A DNA stretch of 64,000 bases, from the NCBI RefSeq assembly GCF_036178845.1, contig NZ_CP108070.1:10416001-10480000 (forward strand), read 5' to 3'. The notes below the pieces were generated by a model that saw nothing but the letters and a program-made list of their open reading frames with translations, was not told the origin of the DNA and ran no database searches. A program made the position numbers and the translations under genes. This document shows positions 8,069 to 16,931 of this stretch, piece after piece. The stretch is from Streptomyces sp. NBC_00271 (lineage in GTDB: Bacteria; Actinomycetota; Actinomycetes; Streptomycetales; Streptomycetaceae). Every line of letters starts with the position of its first letter. The stretch's first letter is position 1.

Positions 8069-9298
8069 GTGGCACGGCCCGCAGGCAACATTCAGCTCAA
8101 GTCCGCCCGGGTGGCGGCAGGTTACCCGTCCCAGCAGGCGCTCGCCGACGCGCTCGGGGTGGGAGTACGTCAGGTACGTCGTTGGGAGTCAGAGGCACCG
8201 CCGTGGCCGCAGCCAGAGGTGGGACAGGCACTCTCGCGCTTACTCGGCCAGGATCTCGAGGCGCTCGGATTCCTCTCGCCAACTGGCGTGACGCCGGGGC
8301 GAGGGCGCCGGTCTGCACTGGCGACGGCAGCGGCTGCGGTCGGCTTGGCTGCGGTTCCGACACAAGCCGCCGCCGTGCTACAACCGGCCAGCGTGGTGGC
8401 CGATTTCGAGGCGGTGACGCGCTCTCATCGGCGCTTGTACTGGTCGGTTGCCCCCGCCGCACTGCATCCCTCAGCCATGGCCCACGCCGCTCTGGGCTTG
8501 GTCCTGCTGTCCGAGACGGCCGGACAGACCAGGCGGGGAGTGGCCGCGGCCCTCGCCGAGACGTACCTACTCGCCGGCCGGATTGAGTTCTTCGACCTTC
8601 GCGAGCCGGACCACGCAACGCAGACGCTGCTGCGCGCTCTCCAGGCGGCAGGCGAGGCAGATGACCCGCTCATCGGTGCCGCAGCGCTCGCTCACACGGC
8701 ATTCATTCCGGCGTGGGGCGGACGTCGCGACGAGGCCGTCGAGCGCATGGTGGCTGCGCGTACGTACGCGCGGCGCGGGTCTGCATCGGCGGGGTTGCTT
8801 GCCTGGCTGGACGCGGTCGAGGCGGAGTGCGAGACCCGGTGCGGCAACACGCGTCCCGCGCTGCATTTGATCGGTCATGCTGAGGATGTCTTAGCCGCGG
8901 ACTCCGAGCACGCTGATCCTCCATGGCTGGACTGGTTCAGTCCTGTACGACTAGCTGCATTTAAGGGCAATACGCAGCTGAAGGCCGGCCATCTGCCGCA
9001 AGCACGCGAGACCCTCCTCGCTGTACTCAGCACACTTGATCCGAGCGAGGAGAAGCAGACCACCATTGTACTCGGCGATTTGGCCGCGGTAGAGGCCGCT
9101 GCCGGACAGCCTGAGGAGGCCTGCAGGTACGCGCTACGGGCACTCGATCAGCTGGAACGGACCTGGTATGCGATGGGAATGGACCGGGTGCGGGAGGTGC
9201 GGCGCGTGCTGGCGCCGCACCAGAACGAGCGGTGTGTGCGAGAGCTGGACGACCGACTGTATGGCTGGTCGACGACCGTCAGTGCGCTGACTCGTTGA
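8069..9298 (+). CDS. XRE-family regulator with C-terminal TPR-like helices
   Basis: A 409-residue protein. Residues about 8-62 form a Cro/C1-type helix-turn-helix (SARVAAGYPSQQALADALGV then VRQVRRWE). A hydrophobic alanine/glycine linker (GRRSALATAAAAVGLAAVP) follows, then about 270 residues of paired helices like the TPR region of Streptomyces 'transcriptional regulator with TPR' proteins. These often pair with small HATPase or DUF397 partners. I chose the GTG at 8069 because GGAGG is 6 bases upstream. A TTG at 8042 in frame has no ribosome site. It overlaps the convergent HAD gene by 20 bases. Confidence 0.82.
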   Translation: MARPAGNIQLKSARVAAGYPSQQALADALGVGVRQVRRWESEAPPWPQPEVGQALSRLLGQDLEALGFLSPTGVTPGRGRRSALATAAAAVGLAAVPTQAAAVLQPASVVADFEAVTRSHRRLYWSVAPAALHPSAMAHAALGLVLLSETAGQTRRGVAAALAETYLLAGRIEFFDLREPDHATQTLLRALQAAGEADDPLIGAAALAHTAFIPAWGGRRDEAVERMVAARTYARRGSASAGLLAWLDAVEAECETRCGNTRPALHLIGHAEDVLAADSEHADPPWLDWFSPVRLAAFKGNTQLKAGHLPQARETLLAVLSTLDPSEEKQTTIVLGDLAAVEAAAGQPEEACRYALRALDQLERTWYAMGMDRVREVRRVLAPHQNERCVRELDDRLYGWSTTVSALTR

Positions 9299-9941
9299 AG
9301 TTGATGATCAGCCCGGACAGCTCAAGGAGACTCTCGATCCTGAAAGCCGGGAGTTTTTCGGCTTCCGTGGTCCGCCACTGAATGGTTGCCCATGGGCCGC
9401 GGTGCACCAGCGCGGTGTGCATGCCTGCCGTGACCGCCGGCCGCAGGTCGTTGTCCACGCGGTCACCGACGTAAAGGATCTCGTCGTTACGGAAGGGGAC
9501 AGCCTCGGCAACGCGCTGGAAGAACTCGGGGGCTGGCTTGCTGGCGTCCCAGTCGTCCGAGGTGCCGATCAGGTCGACGTCCTCCGCGAACAGCTCGCGT
9601 AGAAGCTTTCCGGCACGGATTGTCTGGTTGCCTGCAATGCCCAGCCACAGGCCGTCCGCCCGTAGTTGCCTGAACGTTGGCCGGACATCCTCGTACAGGT
9701 CCCGCTCATCGAACGCCTCCGGCTGACCGGCGGCCACCCGAAGCTCGCGCTCCTCAGACAAGTCGAAACCGGGTCGGAACTCCTGGAAGACCTCTCGGTA
9801 GTCGCGGCCTTGCGCGATGACCGCGCCGAACATGGCATGAAAGGTATGTCGGGGAACGCCGAGCCAGTCGGCCCAGGTGCCATACTCGCGGGTCTCGTCC
9901 ACCAAACACTCACCGACATCGAACACCACTGCACGAATCAT
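9279..9941 (-). CDS. HAD-superfamily hydrolase
   Basis: A 220-residue protein with all four HAD motifs. Motif I is VVFDVGECL near residue 6 (the DxG variant still has the nucleophile Asp; the usual second Asp is Gly or Glu here). Motif II is GIAGNQT, motif III a lysine in DASKPAPEFF, and motif IV YVGDRVDNDLRPA. It belongs to the REG-2/haloacid dehalogenase-like subfamily and probably hydrolyses a small phosphate ester in the cytoplasm. In motif I the acid/base Asp two positions after the nucleophile is replaced (DVG), which could lower phosphatase activity. The ATG at 9941 has no clear ribosome site. The 3' end overlaps the convergent regulator by 20 bases. Confidence 0.85.
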   Translation of the reverse strand: MIRAVVFDVGECLVDETREYGTWADWLGVPRHTFHAMFGAVIAQGRDYREVFQEFRPGFDLSEERELRVAAGQPEAFDERDLYEDVRPTFRQLRADGLWLGIAGNQTIRAGKLLRELFAEDVDLIGTSDDWDASKPAPEFFQRVAEAVPFRNDEILYVGDRVDNDLRPAVTAGMHTALVHRGPWATIQWRTTEAEKLPAFRIESLLELSGLIINFNESAH

Positions 9942-10053
9942 GGCGGCAGCGTATCCGGGCACAGAGAAACGACTCCCAGCAGCCGATCAGGGATTCTCGG
10001 TGATCGCCTTCCCTATGGGGCAGCTGATGAGCAAGGCGCGCGTCGAGTGGACA

Positions 10054-11853
10054 TCAGCTCTGGGCATCGTCACGGTGACGGGCGAGAGCCTTCCAGCGGC
10101 GTTCAAAGTCGTGGGCCTGCTTCGTAATGTCGGTAGCAGCGATGGGGTTGTTGTACTGGGCGGTGATCCCGCGCGTTGCGCAGTCCTGCGCAACGGCGTC
10201 GGCCAAGGGCGCCTCATTGCGCATCCGGTGCTCGGCCCAGACGCCGTAGGCACGGAAGGACAGGAGGTATCTGCGCAGCGTGGACGGGCTGATCGGCTTC
10301 CCGCCGCGGCCCTGCACACCCTTCTCGTCGAGGTAGACAGACAGTTGCTTGTCTGTGGGCTCGGCGCCGCGCTGTTTCTGATGTTCTACCCACGCGAGGT
10401 AGTAGCGATCGACGGTGGTGAGGTCGCTTTCCTTGTTCGCCTCCGCGGGTGCGGTCTCCTCATCGGCAATAGCAGCGTTTACCCGGAGGCCTTGCCTCCC
10501 CTCCGCAGCCTGTGCTCCCACAATGGCGGGTGCTGGAGGTGCCTGTTCGCCAGCTTCATGGTCCGTCTCTTCGCCCTGCGAGTCACCGTCGCCGAACTCG
10601 CGCTCCTGGAAGGCGGCAACGAAGTCCGCCAGGTCCTCGCCTGTGAGGGGCTGGCCGGTCGCCCCGGTGATGCCGTCCCGCTGGAACACGTATGCCGCGA
10701 GGGCGGCTGCGTCGGGGTACTGGCCGTACTGATGCGCGTACGTGAGCCAGGCACTGTAGAAGAACCCGTCCCACGACTTGTCTGCTGCGGCCGGTTCCGT
10801 GTCGTCCGGAGCAGGATGGGCTTCGGCCGGTGAGGTGTAGTGCTGCTGGAAGGCCCTGAGCAGGGGCAGCAATTGGTCATCAGAGAGCGGACCACCGGCT
10901 GCGGTAGAGATACCGAACTCGTCTCGGAGGAAGGACGCGAACTGGGCGGCTGTGGGCTCAGTCTGGAACTGAGTGCGCCACAACTGGTAGGCCTTGGCGA
11001 AGCGTCCGTCGGCGGCGTCGATGGACGCCTGATCACGAGGCTGCTCGCCGCCCACCGGCTGGGCCTGCATGACACGCTGTGCCTCCGTGCTCACCTGCTC
11101 GACGGTAAGCGGGGACAGGAGAGCGGGCTCTATGCCCGCCGCCGCCAGGCCGGAGGGGGCGGTCTCGGCGAGCGGTACGCCGTAGCGGGCCAGGCGCAGC
11201 GGCATCATGGACTCCACCGGGGCTTTGCGGCGCCAGGCGCGGCCGAAGCGGGAGTGGAGGCGGGCCTGGTAGACGAGGCGGTCCTGCTCCAGCTTGATGA
11301 CCTGCTCGTAGGAGCGCAGCTCCCACAGCTTCATGCGGCGCCAGAGGAGGAAGGTCGGGATGGGTGAGAGCAGCCAGCGGGTGAGGCGGACGCCTTCCAT
11401 GTGCTTGTCGGCGGTGATGTCCGCGATCCGGCCGATCGCGTGCCGGGCCGCCTCGGCGGAGACCACGAACAGGACCGGGATGACGGCGTGCATGCCGACG
11501 CCCAGCGGGTCCGGCCAGGCCGCCGCGCCGTTGAAGGCGATCGTCGCGACCGTCAGCAGCCACGCCGTCTGGCGCAGCAGCGGGAAGGGGATGCGGATCC
11601 AGGTCAGCAGGAGGTCCAGGGCGAGCAGGACGCAGATACCCGCGTCGATGCCTATCGGGAAGACGTACGCGAAGTTCCCGAAGCCCTTCTTGAGGGCCAG
11701 CTCGCGCACGGCCGCGTAGGAACCCGCGAAGCCTATTCCCGCGATGACGAGCGCACCGGCGACGACCACACCGATCAAGATGCGGTGTGCCCGGCCAAGC
11801 TTTGCTGCTGGCGTCGTACTCCCTGCTGTCCCGTGCTGCTGGCTTTTCCCCAT
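10054..11853 (-). CDS. DUF2637 (SpdB-type) membrane protein with three C-terminal repeat modules
   Basis: A 599-residue protein. The N-terminal 150 residues hold four membrane segments (RILIGVVVAGALVIAGIGF, FPIGIDAGICVLLALDLLL, QTAWLLTVATIAFNGAA and a valine/alanine helix) in the DUF2637 pattern, found in Streptomyces plasmid-spread and DNA-transfer proteins. A basic cytoplasmic linker follows. The C-terminal half has three related modules of about 52 residues, starting YQLWRTQF, YSAWLTYAH and YLAWVEHQK, each followed by a proline-containing PT/PD turn, a Y/F-x-G helix and a PLS/PIS turn. They may be small DNA- or protein-binding helical domains. The ATG at 11853 is preferred over the adjacent TTG. 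It lies 112 bases downstream of the Tad operon and may belong to its transcript. Confidence 0.82.
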   Translation of the reverse strand: MGKSQQHGTAGSTTPAAKLGRAHRILIGVVVAGALVIAGIGFAGSYAAVRELALKKGFGNFAYVFPIGIDAGICVLLALDLLLTWIRIPFPLLRQTAWLLTVATIAFNGAAAWPDPLGVGMHAVIPVLFVVSAEAARHAIGRIADITADKHMEGVRLTRWLLSPIPTFLLWRRMKLWELRSYEQVIKLEQDRLVYQARLHSRFGRAWRRKAPVESMMPLRLARYGVPLAETAPSGLAAAGIEPALLSPLTVEQVSTEAQRVMQAQPVGGEQPRDQASIDAADGRFAKAYQLWRTQFQTEPTAAQFASFLRDEFGISTAAGGPLSDDQLLPLLRAFQQHYTSPAEAHPAPDDTEPAAADKSWDGFFYSAWLTYAHQYGQYPDAAALAAYVFQRDGITGATGQPLTGEDLADFVAAFQEREFGDGDSQGEETDHEAGEQAPPAPAIVGAQAAEGRQGLRVNAAIADEETAPAEANKESDLTTVDRYYLAWVEHQKQRGAEPTDKQLSVYLDEKGVQGRGGKPISPSTLRRYLLSFRAYGVWAEHRMRNEAPLADAVAQDCATRGITAQYNNPIAATDITKQAHDFERRWKALARHRDDAQS

Positions 11854-11965
11854 CAAAGACCTCGTATCTCAACGACTGTCACACGTGCGCGTTGAGCAGT
11901 GCCGTGGGGCGGGTCGAGCGCCGGGTCTTGCGGTGGTCCGCAGTGGCTGTTCTGCTGGAGGATGA

Positions 11966-14900
11966 TCACTGGGCCGGGGCCTGTCTGTCGTTGGTGCTCA
12001 GGAGGTCGTTGATGAGTTGCTCGGTCTCGATCTCCAGTGAGCAGTCCAAAGCGCGGTTGATCTGCTGGACGCGGGTGATGGCGGTGTGGAGGCCCTGTCG
12101 GTTCCCGGCGGCGGTCTCGATTCTCATCCAGTCCCGGTAGAGCAGCTCTGCTGTGTCGTCGACGTCGAGGCCGGTCGCGACGGCCTGGCGGGCCGCGGTG
12201 AGGTCGTGGTGCGGACCTGCGGGGGTGCGGTGGGTGGCCACGGTGTGGGTCACGTCGATGATCCGGGTGATCATTTCCTGCTGGTAGGGCTCGGCCCAGG
12301 GCAGGGGCTTGCCGCCGAACGGCCGGCCCCGGACCAGAGTGAGCGCCTTCTCCAGATCGGTCAGGCCGGACGGGCCCAGCGGCAGGGCGCGTTCGACGAG
12401 TTGCAGGAAGCGGGTCCAGTCGCAGCGCACGCCGGGGGAGAGCCGGTAGGGGTCCTCGCCGGACTTGCGGCGGGGAACGTAGGGGTTGCCGGCGGGGTCG
12501 CTGCCCAGGGAGCGGCGCAGGCCCTGCAGCCGGGCATTGAGGGTGCTCGCCGACCAGGGGCTGACGGGGTCCATGTCAGTGCACAGGATTTCCGCGCTGC
12601 GTCCGGGCCGGAAGTACAGCAGCGTGGCGAGCTGGGCGATCCGCGGGCCGTGGCCGGTGCTGTCCACGCCCGTCACGTCGACCGGGCCCAGGACCCGGAT
12701 CTCCGGCGCGCGCAGATCGTGCGCCTCGCACTCCTCAACCTCGTGCGCCGCGTCTTCCTCGCCGGAGTTCTCGCCCCCGTCCGTCTCCGGGGCTGCTGGG
12801 GTGGGACCCGTCGTCGCTTCGGTGCCGGGGTCTTCCTGGGCAGGGTCTTCTTCGGCCTCGGCTGCCGCCTCGGCGGTGGGCAGCAGGCGCAGTCCGGCCG
12901 GATCGGTGGAAGCGGCGAGCAGGGCCGGGAAGATCTCGGTGCTCACGTCCGCTGCCCGCGAGGGGCTCGTAGGAGCGTCCGTCGTGGGCGCGGTCGTTCT
13001 CTCCGGCGCGAGACGCTGGGGCTGCTGCCTGCTGTCGGGTTCGTCCGGGACCTCCTGCCAGGGCCCCTCGGCCGGGTGGGCCGGCTGCCCGGACACTTTC
13101 AGCGCGGTGGTGATCTGCAGGTAGGCGGCATGCTTCAGACGCTGCATGGTGATTTCGGTGCCGGCGTAGTCGAGTTGCTGCGGCTCGTTGAGTGAAGCGT
13201 TGAGGATCTCCGCTTCGGGGAAGTGCGCGGCTGCCGTACTCGCCGGGGCCACCAAGGTGACGGGAACTGTTCCGGCCTTGTCGATGACGTCGGCGAACTC
13301 CCAGGCAAGGTCCGCGTCCAGAGCGGACGCGCACAGGAGCAGGTACGGCTGATGCTGGGTTTCGGGCATCTGGTGTGCTTCCAGGAGCCGTTCGCTCAGG
13401 TCCCGCAGCGCGTGCGCGGCCTGCCGCATGTGGGCGATCCGCGCGGTGGGCAGCAGCTGCGGCAGGTCTTCGCCGAACCCGATGGTGACGACCTCGACGT
13501 CGCTCGCCCACGGGCTCATGCCGAGCTCCAGGGCGAGGGAGGTGCACACCTCGGTGATGTGGACGGGGTTGCCGTCCAGCAGCATGGCGGGCACCTGGGT
13601 GAGATTGAGCAGCAGGAGGTCACCGGCCTCGGTACTGCCGATCGTGACCAGCGCCGGATACGGCGCCGGTACCTCGTGGGCAGCCTCCTCGTCCAGGAGG
13701 GGCGCGTCGGCGGGCAGGACCCACCAGCCGCCCTGCCCGGGCACGAAGGGCGCCCGCGGCTCGTGGGCCATGTCTTCGGGTAGCACCTCGAGCGTGCGGG
13801 CGCCGATCCGCGCGGCCCGCAGCTGAGGCAGTTCGCTGTCGCCGTCCTGGGCTGCCTGGTGGGCCAGGGTCCGCAGGGCTACGTCCAGGCGTGCGGCGCC
13901 TCCCGGCTCGGCGGCTGCCGCCAACTGTGCCTCCGCTGGGGAGATCTCGGACGCGATCGCGATCGTCTCGCCCGGCTTGCGGCGACGGCGCTGCAGCAGC
14001 CGGCGCAGCGCGAGCGCCCCGGTGATCGCTGCCGCCAGGAGCGCGCCGGCGCCGAGGACGGTACGCAGCTGCAGTGTGCCGCTTGCCGGGGATGAGGCGG
14101 GTTCCTGGGGTGCCGTAGCCGTGGGGGAGGGGGCATTGGATGCGGACGGCTCGGCGGACGCCGTTGCGGAGGTGCTCGCGGTGGGGCGGGGAGCCGCGGA
14201 TCCGGCCCCCTGCTCCTGGTCAGGCTGGCGTGTGGGACGGCTGGACGGTGTGCTGGACGCGGACGTCCGTGGTGCGGGCGAGGTGGACTGGCCTGGCGCG
14301 GGAACCTGCGTGTGCGTGTGGTCGGCGCCGGGCTTGTGCCCGCTGTTGGGAGCGTTGGTACTCGGCGGGGTGCTCGACGTGTCGCCGTTCTCGCCCTCGG
14401 CGGCCTTCTCGTCCCGTGGGCCGGGCACGGTGACCTGCTGCCCCGGGTAGATCACATCCGGGTTGGTGATCTCTGGCAGGCCCTGCGGCTGGGGTTTGCC
14501 CCGGCTGGCTTCGAACAGCTTCGGCCACTTGGCGCCGTCGCCGAGTTCCTTCTGGGCGATCTCCGACAGATAGTCGCCGGGCTGCACCGTAACGGTCGCC
14601 CCGCGCTCGCCGTCGGTATCCGGAGCACTCCTGTTCAGCTGTGTCCGGGCGTCTCCCGCCTGCGCGCTGGCTGGGCTGACGGCTGGTGTGGCAGGGACGG
14701 TATCGGAGGGCAGCGTGATGACCGCGCCCTTGGGTAAGTACTGGTCGCCCGCGGCGAGGCCCGGGATGGCGGGGTTGAGGGCGGCGATGTCCTGCCACCG
14801 CTGTCCGCTGCCGAGGTACTTCTCCGCCAGGTCCCATGGCAGCTCGGTGGAAGAGCTGACGGTGTGTGTCGGGCCGTTGGTGCCCTCGGCCGACGGCGAC

Positions 14901-15358
14901 GCGGCGGACGTGGCGGACGTGGCGCTGGGCGTGCTGGTGCTGGCCGTCTGGGTGGCGGTCACCGCGTGGGCGGGCGCCGAGGTCGCCGCGGAGGCGGCGG
15001 TCGGGGCGAGCAGCACGATCCCGCCGACGAGGAACGAGGCCACGGACTGCAGGCCGCCCAGGCCGCGCAGGCGCGGGGCGGAACGGCGCCGCGCGACAGC
15101 GACGACCTCCAGGACCACTGAGAAGGTGAACGCGGCCCAGGCCACCCACCCGATGCAGGTGATGGCGGTGAAGAAGAGTGTGCCGTCGTCCGGGCGGAGC
15201 AGGACATCGACACCGCCGGACAGGTCGGTGGGCTGCGTGCCGACGAGCAGCAGAACGTACGGGGTACCGGCGAGCAGGGCGACGAGGAGGGCGAGGCCGA
15301 GCAGCGCGCGCACCAGAATGCCAACGGTGCGCAAAGGTGCGGGGGTTCGGTGGGCCAC
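11966..15358 (-). CDS. Membrane LysM protein with C-terminal BTAD-like regulatory domain
   Basis: About 1130 residues. Three membrane segments (residues about 12-42, 60-87 and 103-125) are followed by two LysM-like peptidoglycan-binding modules (around HTVSSSTELPWDLAEKYLG and VTVQPGDYLSEIAQKELGD). Then come a long Ser/Thr/Pro linker, a fourth membrane helix (LGAGALLAAAITGALALRRL), a large cytoplasmic part and a C-terminal bacterial transcriptional activator-like domain (IRVLGPVDVTG ... RIAQLATLLYFRPG). Such proteins accompany Tad loci in Streptomyces. The arrangement would link cell-wall contact outside to a regulatory domain inside, which is inference. The start GTG at 15358 lies 8 bases after the TadG-like stop, with GGAGG about 12 bases upstream. 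The end is near the DUF2637 gene. Confidence 0.8.
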   Translation of the reverse strand: MAHRTPAPLRTVGILVRALLGLALLVALLAGTPYVLLLVGTQPTDLSGGVDVLLRPDDGTLFFTAITCIGWVAWAAFTFSVVLEVVAVARRRSAPRLRGLGGLQSVASFLVGGIVLLAPTAASAATSAPAHAVTATQTASTSTPSATSATSAASPSAEGTNGPTHTVSSSTELPWDLAEKYLGSGQRWQDIAALNPAIPGLAAGDQYLPKGAVITLPSDTVPATPAVSPASAQAGDARTQLNRSAPDTDGERGATVTVQPGDYLSEIAQKELGDGAKWPKLFEASRGKPQPQGLPEITNPDVIYPGQQVTVPGPRDEKAAEGENGDTSSTPPSTNAPNSGHKPGADHTHTQVPAPGQSTSPAPRTSASSTPSSRPTRQPDQEQGAGSAAPRPTASTSATASAEPSASNAPSPTATAPQEPASSPASGTLQLRTVLGAGALLAAAITGALALRRLLQRRRRKPGETIAIASEISPAEAQLAAAAEPGGAARLDVALRTLAHQAAQDGDSELPQLRAARIGARTLEVLPEDMAHEPRAPFVPGQGGWWVLPADAPLLDEEAAHEVPAPYPALVTIGSTEAGDLLLLNLTQVPAMLLDGNPVHITEVCTSLALELGMSPWASDVEVVTIGFGEDLPQLLPTARIAHMRQAAHALRDLSERLLEAHQMPETQHQPYLLLCASALDADLAWEFADVIDKAGTVPVTLVAPASTAAAHFPEAEILNASLNEPQQLDYAGTEITMQRLKHAAYLQITTALKVSGQPAHPAEGPWQEVPDEPDSRQQPQRLAPERTTAPTTDAPTSPSRAADVSTEIFPALLAASTDPAGLRLLPTAEAAAEAEEDPAQEDPGTEATTGPTPAAPETDGGENSGEEDAAHEVEECEAHDLRAPEIRVLGPVDVTGVDSTGHGPRIAQLATLLYFRPGRSAEILCTDMDPVSPWSASTLNARLQGLRRSLGSDPAGNPYVPRRKSGEDPYRLSPGVRCDWTRFLQLVERALPLGPSGLTDLEKALTLVRGRPFGGKPLPWAEPYQQEMITRIIDVTHTVATHRTPAGPHHDLTAARQAVATGLDVDDTAELLYRDWMRIETAAGNRQGLHTAITRVQQINRALDCSLEIETEQLINDLLSTNDRQAPAQ

Positions 15359-15366
15359 GGTGGGGC

Positions 15367-15819
15367 TCAGCCTCCAGCCTGGGTCTGCAGATGTGCGGTC
15401 GCGGTGCCGGTCACGTTGATGGTTCCCTTGCCGATCAGCTGCGCGAAGTAGGTGTTGTAGGTGTCGTGGACGGTGACTGTCATGGTCTGTCCGTTGTCGC
15501 TGATCTGGACGTCGCCTTGTACGTCGGCGGCGGCGAGATAGTTCTGGGCGGCGGCCTGGGCGGCGTCCGGGTCGATGGTGATGGCGGTGCCCTCGATCGC
15601 CTGGGCGGGGTCGAGTTGCTGTCCGGCGGTGCGGGCGGCTTCCTGGGCGAGGGATTCCGCGCGGTTGGAGGCGTTGAGTGCCCCGCCGCCGTCGACGAGG
15701 AGGCCCATGACCATCAGCAGTGCCACGGTGGTCACTGCGAAGAACAGGGACATCGAGCCGTCGTCGCGGCGCGCGCGCAGTGCGGCGAGACGGTTTCTCA
15801 GCACAGCAGTCAAGATCAT
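15367..15819 (-). CDS. TadG-like pseudopilin/pilus assembly protein
   Basis: A 150-residue protein with a short basic N-terminus, then the single N-terminal membrane helix MSLFFAVTTVALLMVMGLLVDGGGALNA. This is the pattern of Tad-locus TadG/'pilus assembly TadG-like' (Flp pseudopilin) proteins. The outer part is beta-rich and small. Its ATG overlaps the stop of the preceding TadE gene by one base (TAATG). It should be an extracytoplasmic minor component of the Tad pilus. Confidence 0.78.
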   Translation of the reverse strand: MILTAVLRNRLAALRARRDDGSMSLFFAVTTVALLMVMGLLVDGGGALNASNRAESLAQEAARTAGQQLDPAQAIEGTAITIDPDAAQAAAQNYLAAADVQGDVQISDNGQTMTVTVHDTYNTYFAQLIGKGTINVTGTATAHLQTQAGG

Positions 15820-16253
15820 TAGCGGGCCCTGTAGGTGTCGATCGGGCTGGTCCAGGACGCGGTGATCGTCTTGGCTCCGGGCAGGCCGGGCACGCCGATG
15901 TCGTACAGGTTCGCGGTGCACGAGATCGTCGCGGTGACGGTGGCGGCTTGGCCGACGTCGGTGGCGTAGCCGGAGGTGTCGATGGAAACGCTCGAGGTCT
16001 GGCAGGTGACGCCGTCACCGTCGAGACTGCGGGTGACCGCTTCCAGGGCTGCTGCCTGCGCGGTGCCGGCGTCGCGCTCGAGGGAGGCGGCGCGGGCGGC
16101 CGCGTGGGCGGCGGCGTCGACCGCGCCCTTCGCGTCGGTGACCCGGCCGAAGGCGATCATGAGGCCGAGGATGATGATCAGGACGGGGGCGAGAACCGCG
16201 GTCTCCAGCGCGTAGCTGCCCCGGTCCTGGCGCAGCAGGCGGGGGCGCGTCAC
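15819..16253 (-). CDS. TadE-like minor pilin
   Basis: A 144-residue protein. The N-terminal signature DRGSYALETAVLAPVLIIILGLMIAFGR matches the TadE domain: a small residue plus Glu just before or within a hydrophobic helix. Two cysteines sit in the exported portion (GVTCQT and ISCTAN) and could form a disulfide. The GTG start overlaps the preceding gene by 4 bases. It is a probable pseudopilin of the Tad pilus. Confidence 0.8.
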   Translation of the reverse strand: MTRPRLLRQDRGSYALETAVLAPVLIIILGLMIAFGRVTDAKGAVDAAAHAAARAASLERDAGTAQAAALEAVTRSLDGDGVTCQTSSVSIDTSGYATDVGQAATVTATISCTANLYDIGVPGLPGAKTITASWTSPIDTYRAR

Positions 16254-16666
16254 GGGTTGGTCCAGCGTTCGATCGGGCCGTCGGCGTGCTGGGTGACGTG
16301 CAGTGTGAGGCCGGGGACGAGGGTGGCGACGTCGCCGGTGACGGTGATGCGGATCTGCTGGGCGGTGCTGCCGTCTGCCGAGACCTGGGCGTCTTTGACG
16401 GAGCCGCCGAAGCGGGCGAGGTAGTCCTGGGCCTGCATGACACCGTCGCCTTCGCTGGCGCCGAACGCCCGTCCGGCGTCCACGCCTTGCCGTGCGGCGG
16501 ACTGGGCGACCTTGCGGGCGTGGTAGTACAGGCCGACCTGGATGGTGGTGAAGGCCAGCATCAGCACCACCAGGGCCAGGGTGGCCAGTTCGAGGCCCAG
16601 CACGCCGTCGTCCCCGCAGCGGATGCGTGCGCGGATGGCCCCGAGGTGCCGTGATCGGCGTCCCAC
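16250..16666 (-). CDS. TadE-like minor pilin
   Basis: A 138-residue protein. The TadE signature GVLGLELATLALVVLMLAFTTIQVGLYYHARK lies at about residues 21-52, followed by an exported domain with alternating Thr/Val strands. The GTG at 16666 is preceded by GAGGGGGGAAAC, a good ribosome site; upstream in-frame sequence does not look like the family. The gene ends in a GTGA overlap with the next TadE gene. It is one of three consecutive pseudopilins in this operon. Confidence 0.8.
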   Translation of the reverse strand: MGRRSRHLGAIRARIRCGDDGVLGLELATLALVVLMLAFTTIQVGLYYHARKVAQSAARQGVDAGRAFGASEGDGVMQAQDYLARFGGSVKDAQVSADGSTAQQIRITVTGDVATLVPGLTLHVTQHADGPIERWTNP

Positions 16667-16715
16667 CGTTTCCCCCCTCGATCGTCGTCGGTGTCGTATC
16701 TGTGTGCGGCCGTCC

Positions 16716-16904
16716 TCAGCCGCCGTCGATGATGCCGATCTTCTCCAGGAGTTTGGCGCGGATGGCTGTGACGAGCAGGCCCGCGCCGACGAGCAGGGCG
16801 CCGGCGAGGACGGCGAGTTCGGTGCTGGTGGCGCCTCTGTCACGGGCGGTGCGCAGCTGCTCGGCGCGGGCGCGGATCCATACGGTGAGGAGCTGGATGT
16901 CCAT
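16716..16904 (-). CDS. Flp-type major pilin (prepilin)
   Basis: A 62-residue protein. The segment DRGATSTELAVLAGALLVGAGLLVTAI has the Flp prepilin layout: Gly/Ala before a processing site, a Glu at the +5-like position, then one hydrophobic helix. Size and location between tadC and tadE support it as the pilus subunit. The 22-residue leader is basic. Processing needs a prepilin peptidase, and none is visible in this window. Confidence 0.78.
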   Translation of the reverse strand: MDIQLLTVWIRARAEQLRTARDRGATSTELAVLAGALLVGAGLLVTAIRAKLLEKIGIIDGG

Positions 16905-16931
16905 GGGGTCCGTTTCCTTTCGGGCGCCAGC

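Noticed and set aside
15359..16018. In-frame upstream extension of the LysM-BTAD gene, giving about 1350 residues
   Set aside because: The extension overlaps two TadE/TadG genes and is Arg/Pro-rich shadow sequence. The GTG at 15358 just after the TadG stop is far more likely.
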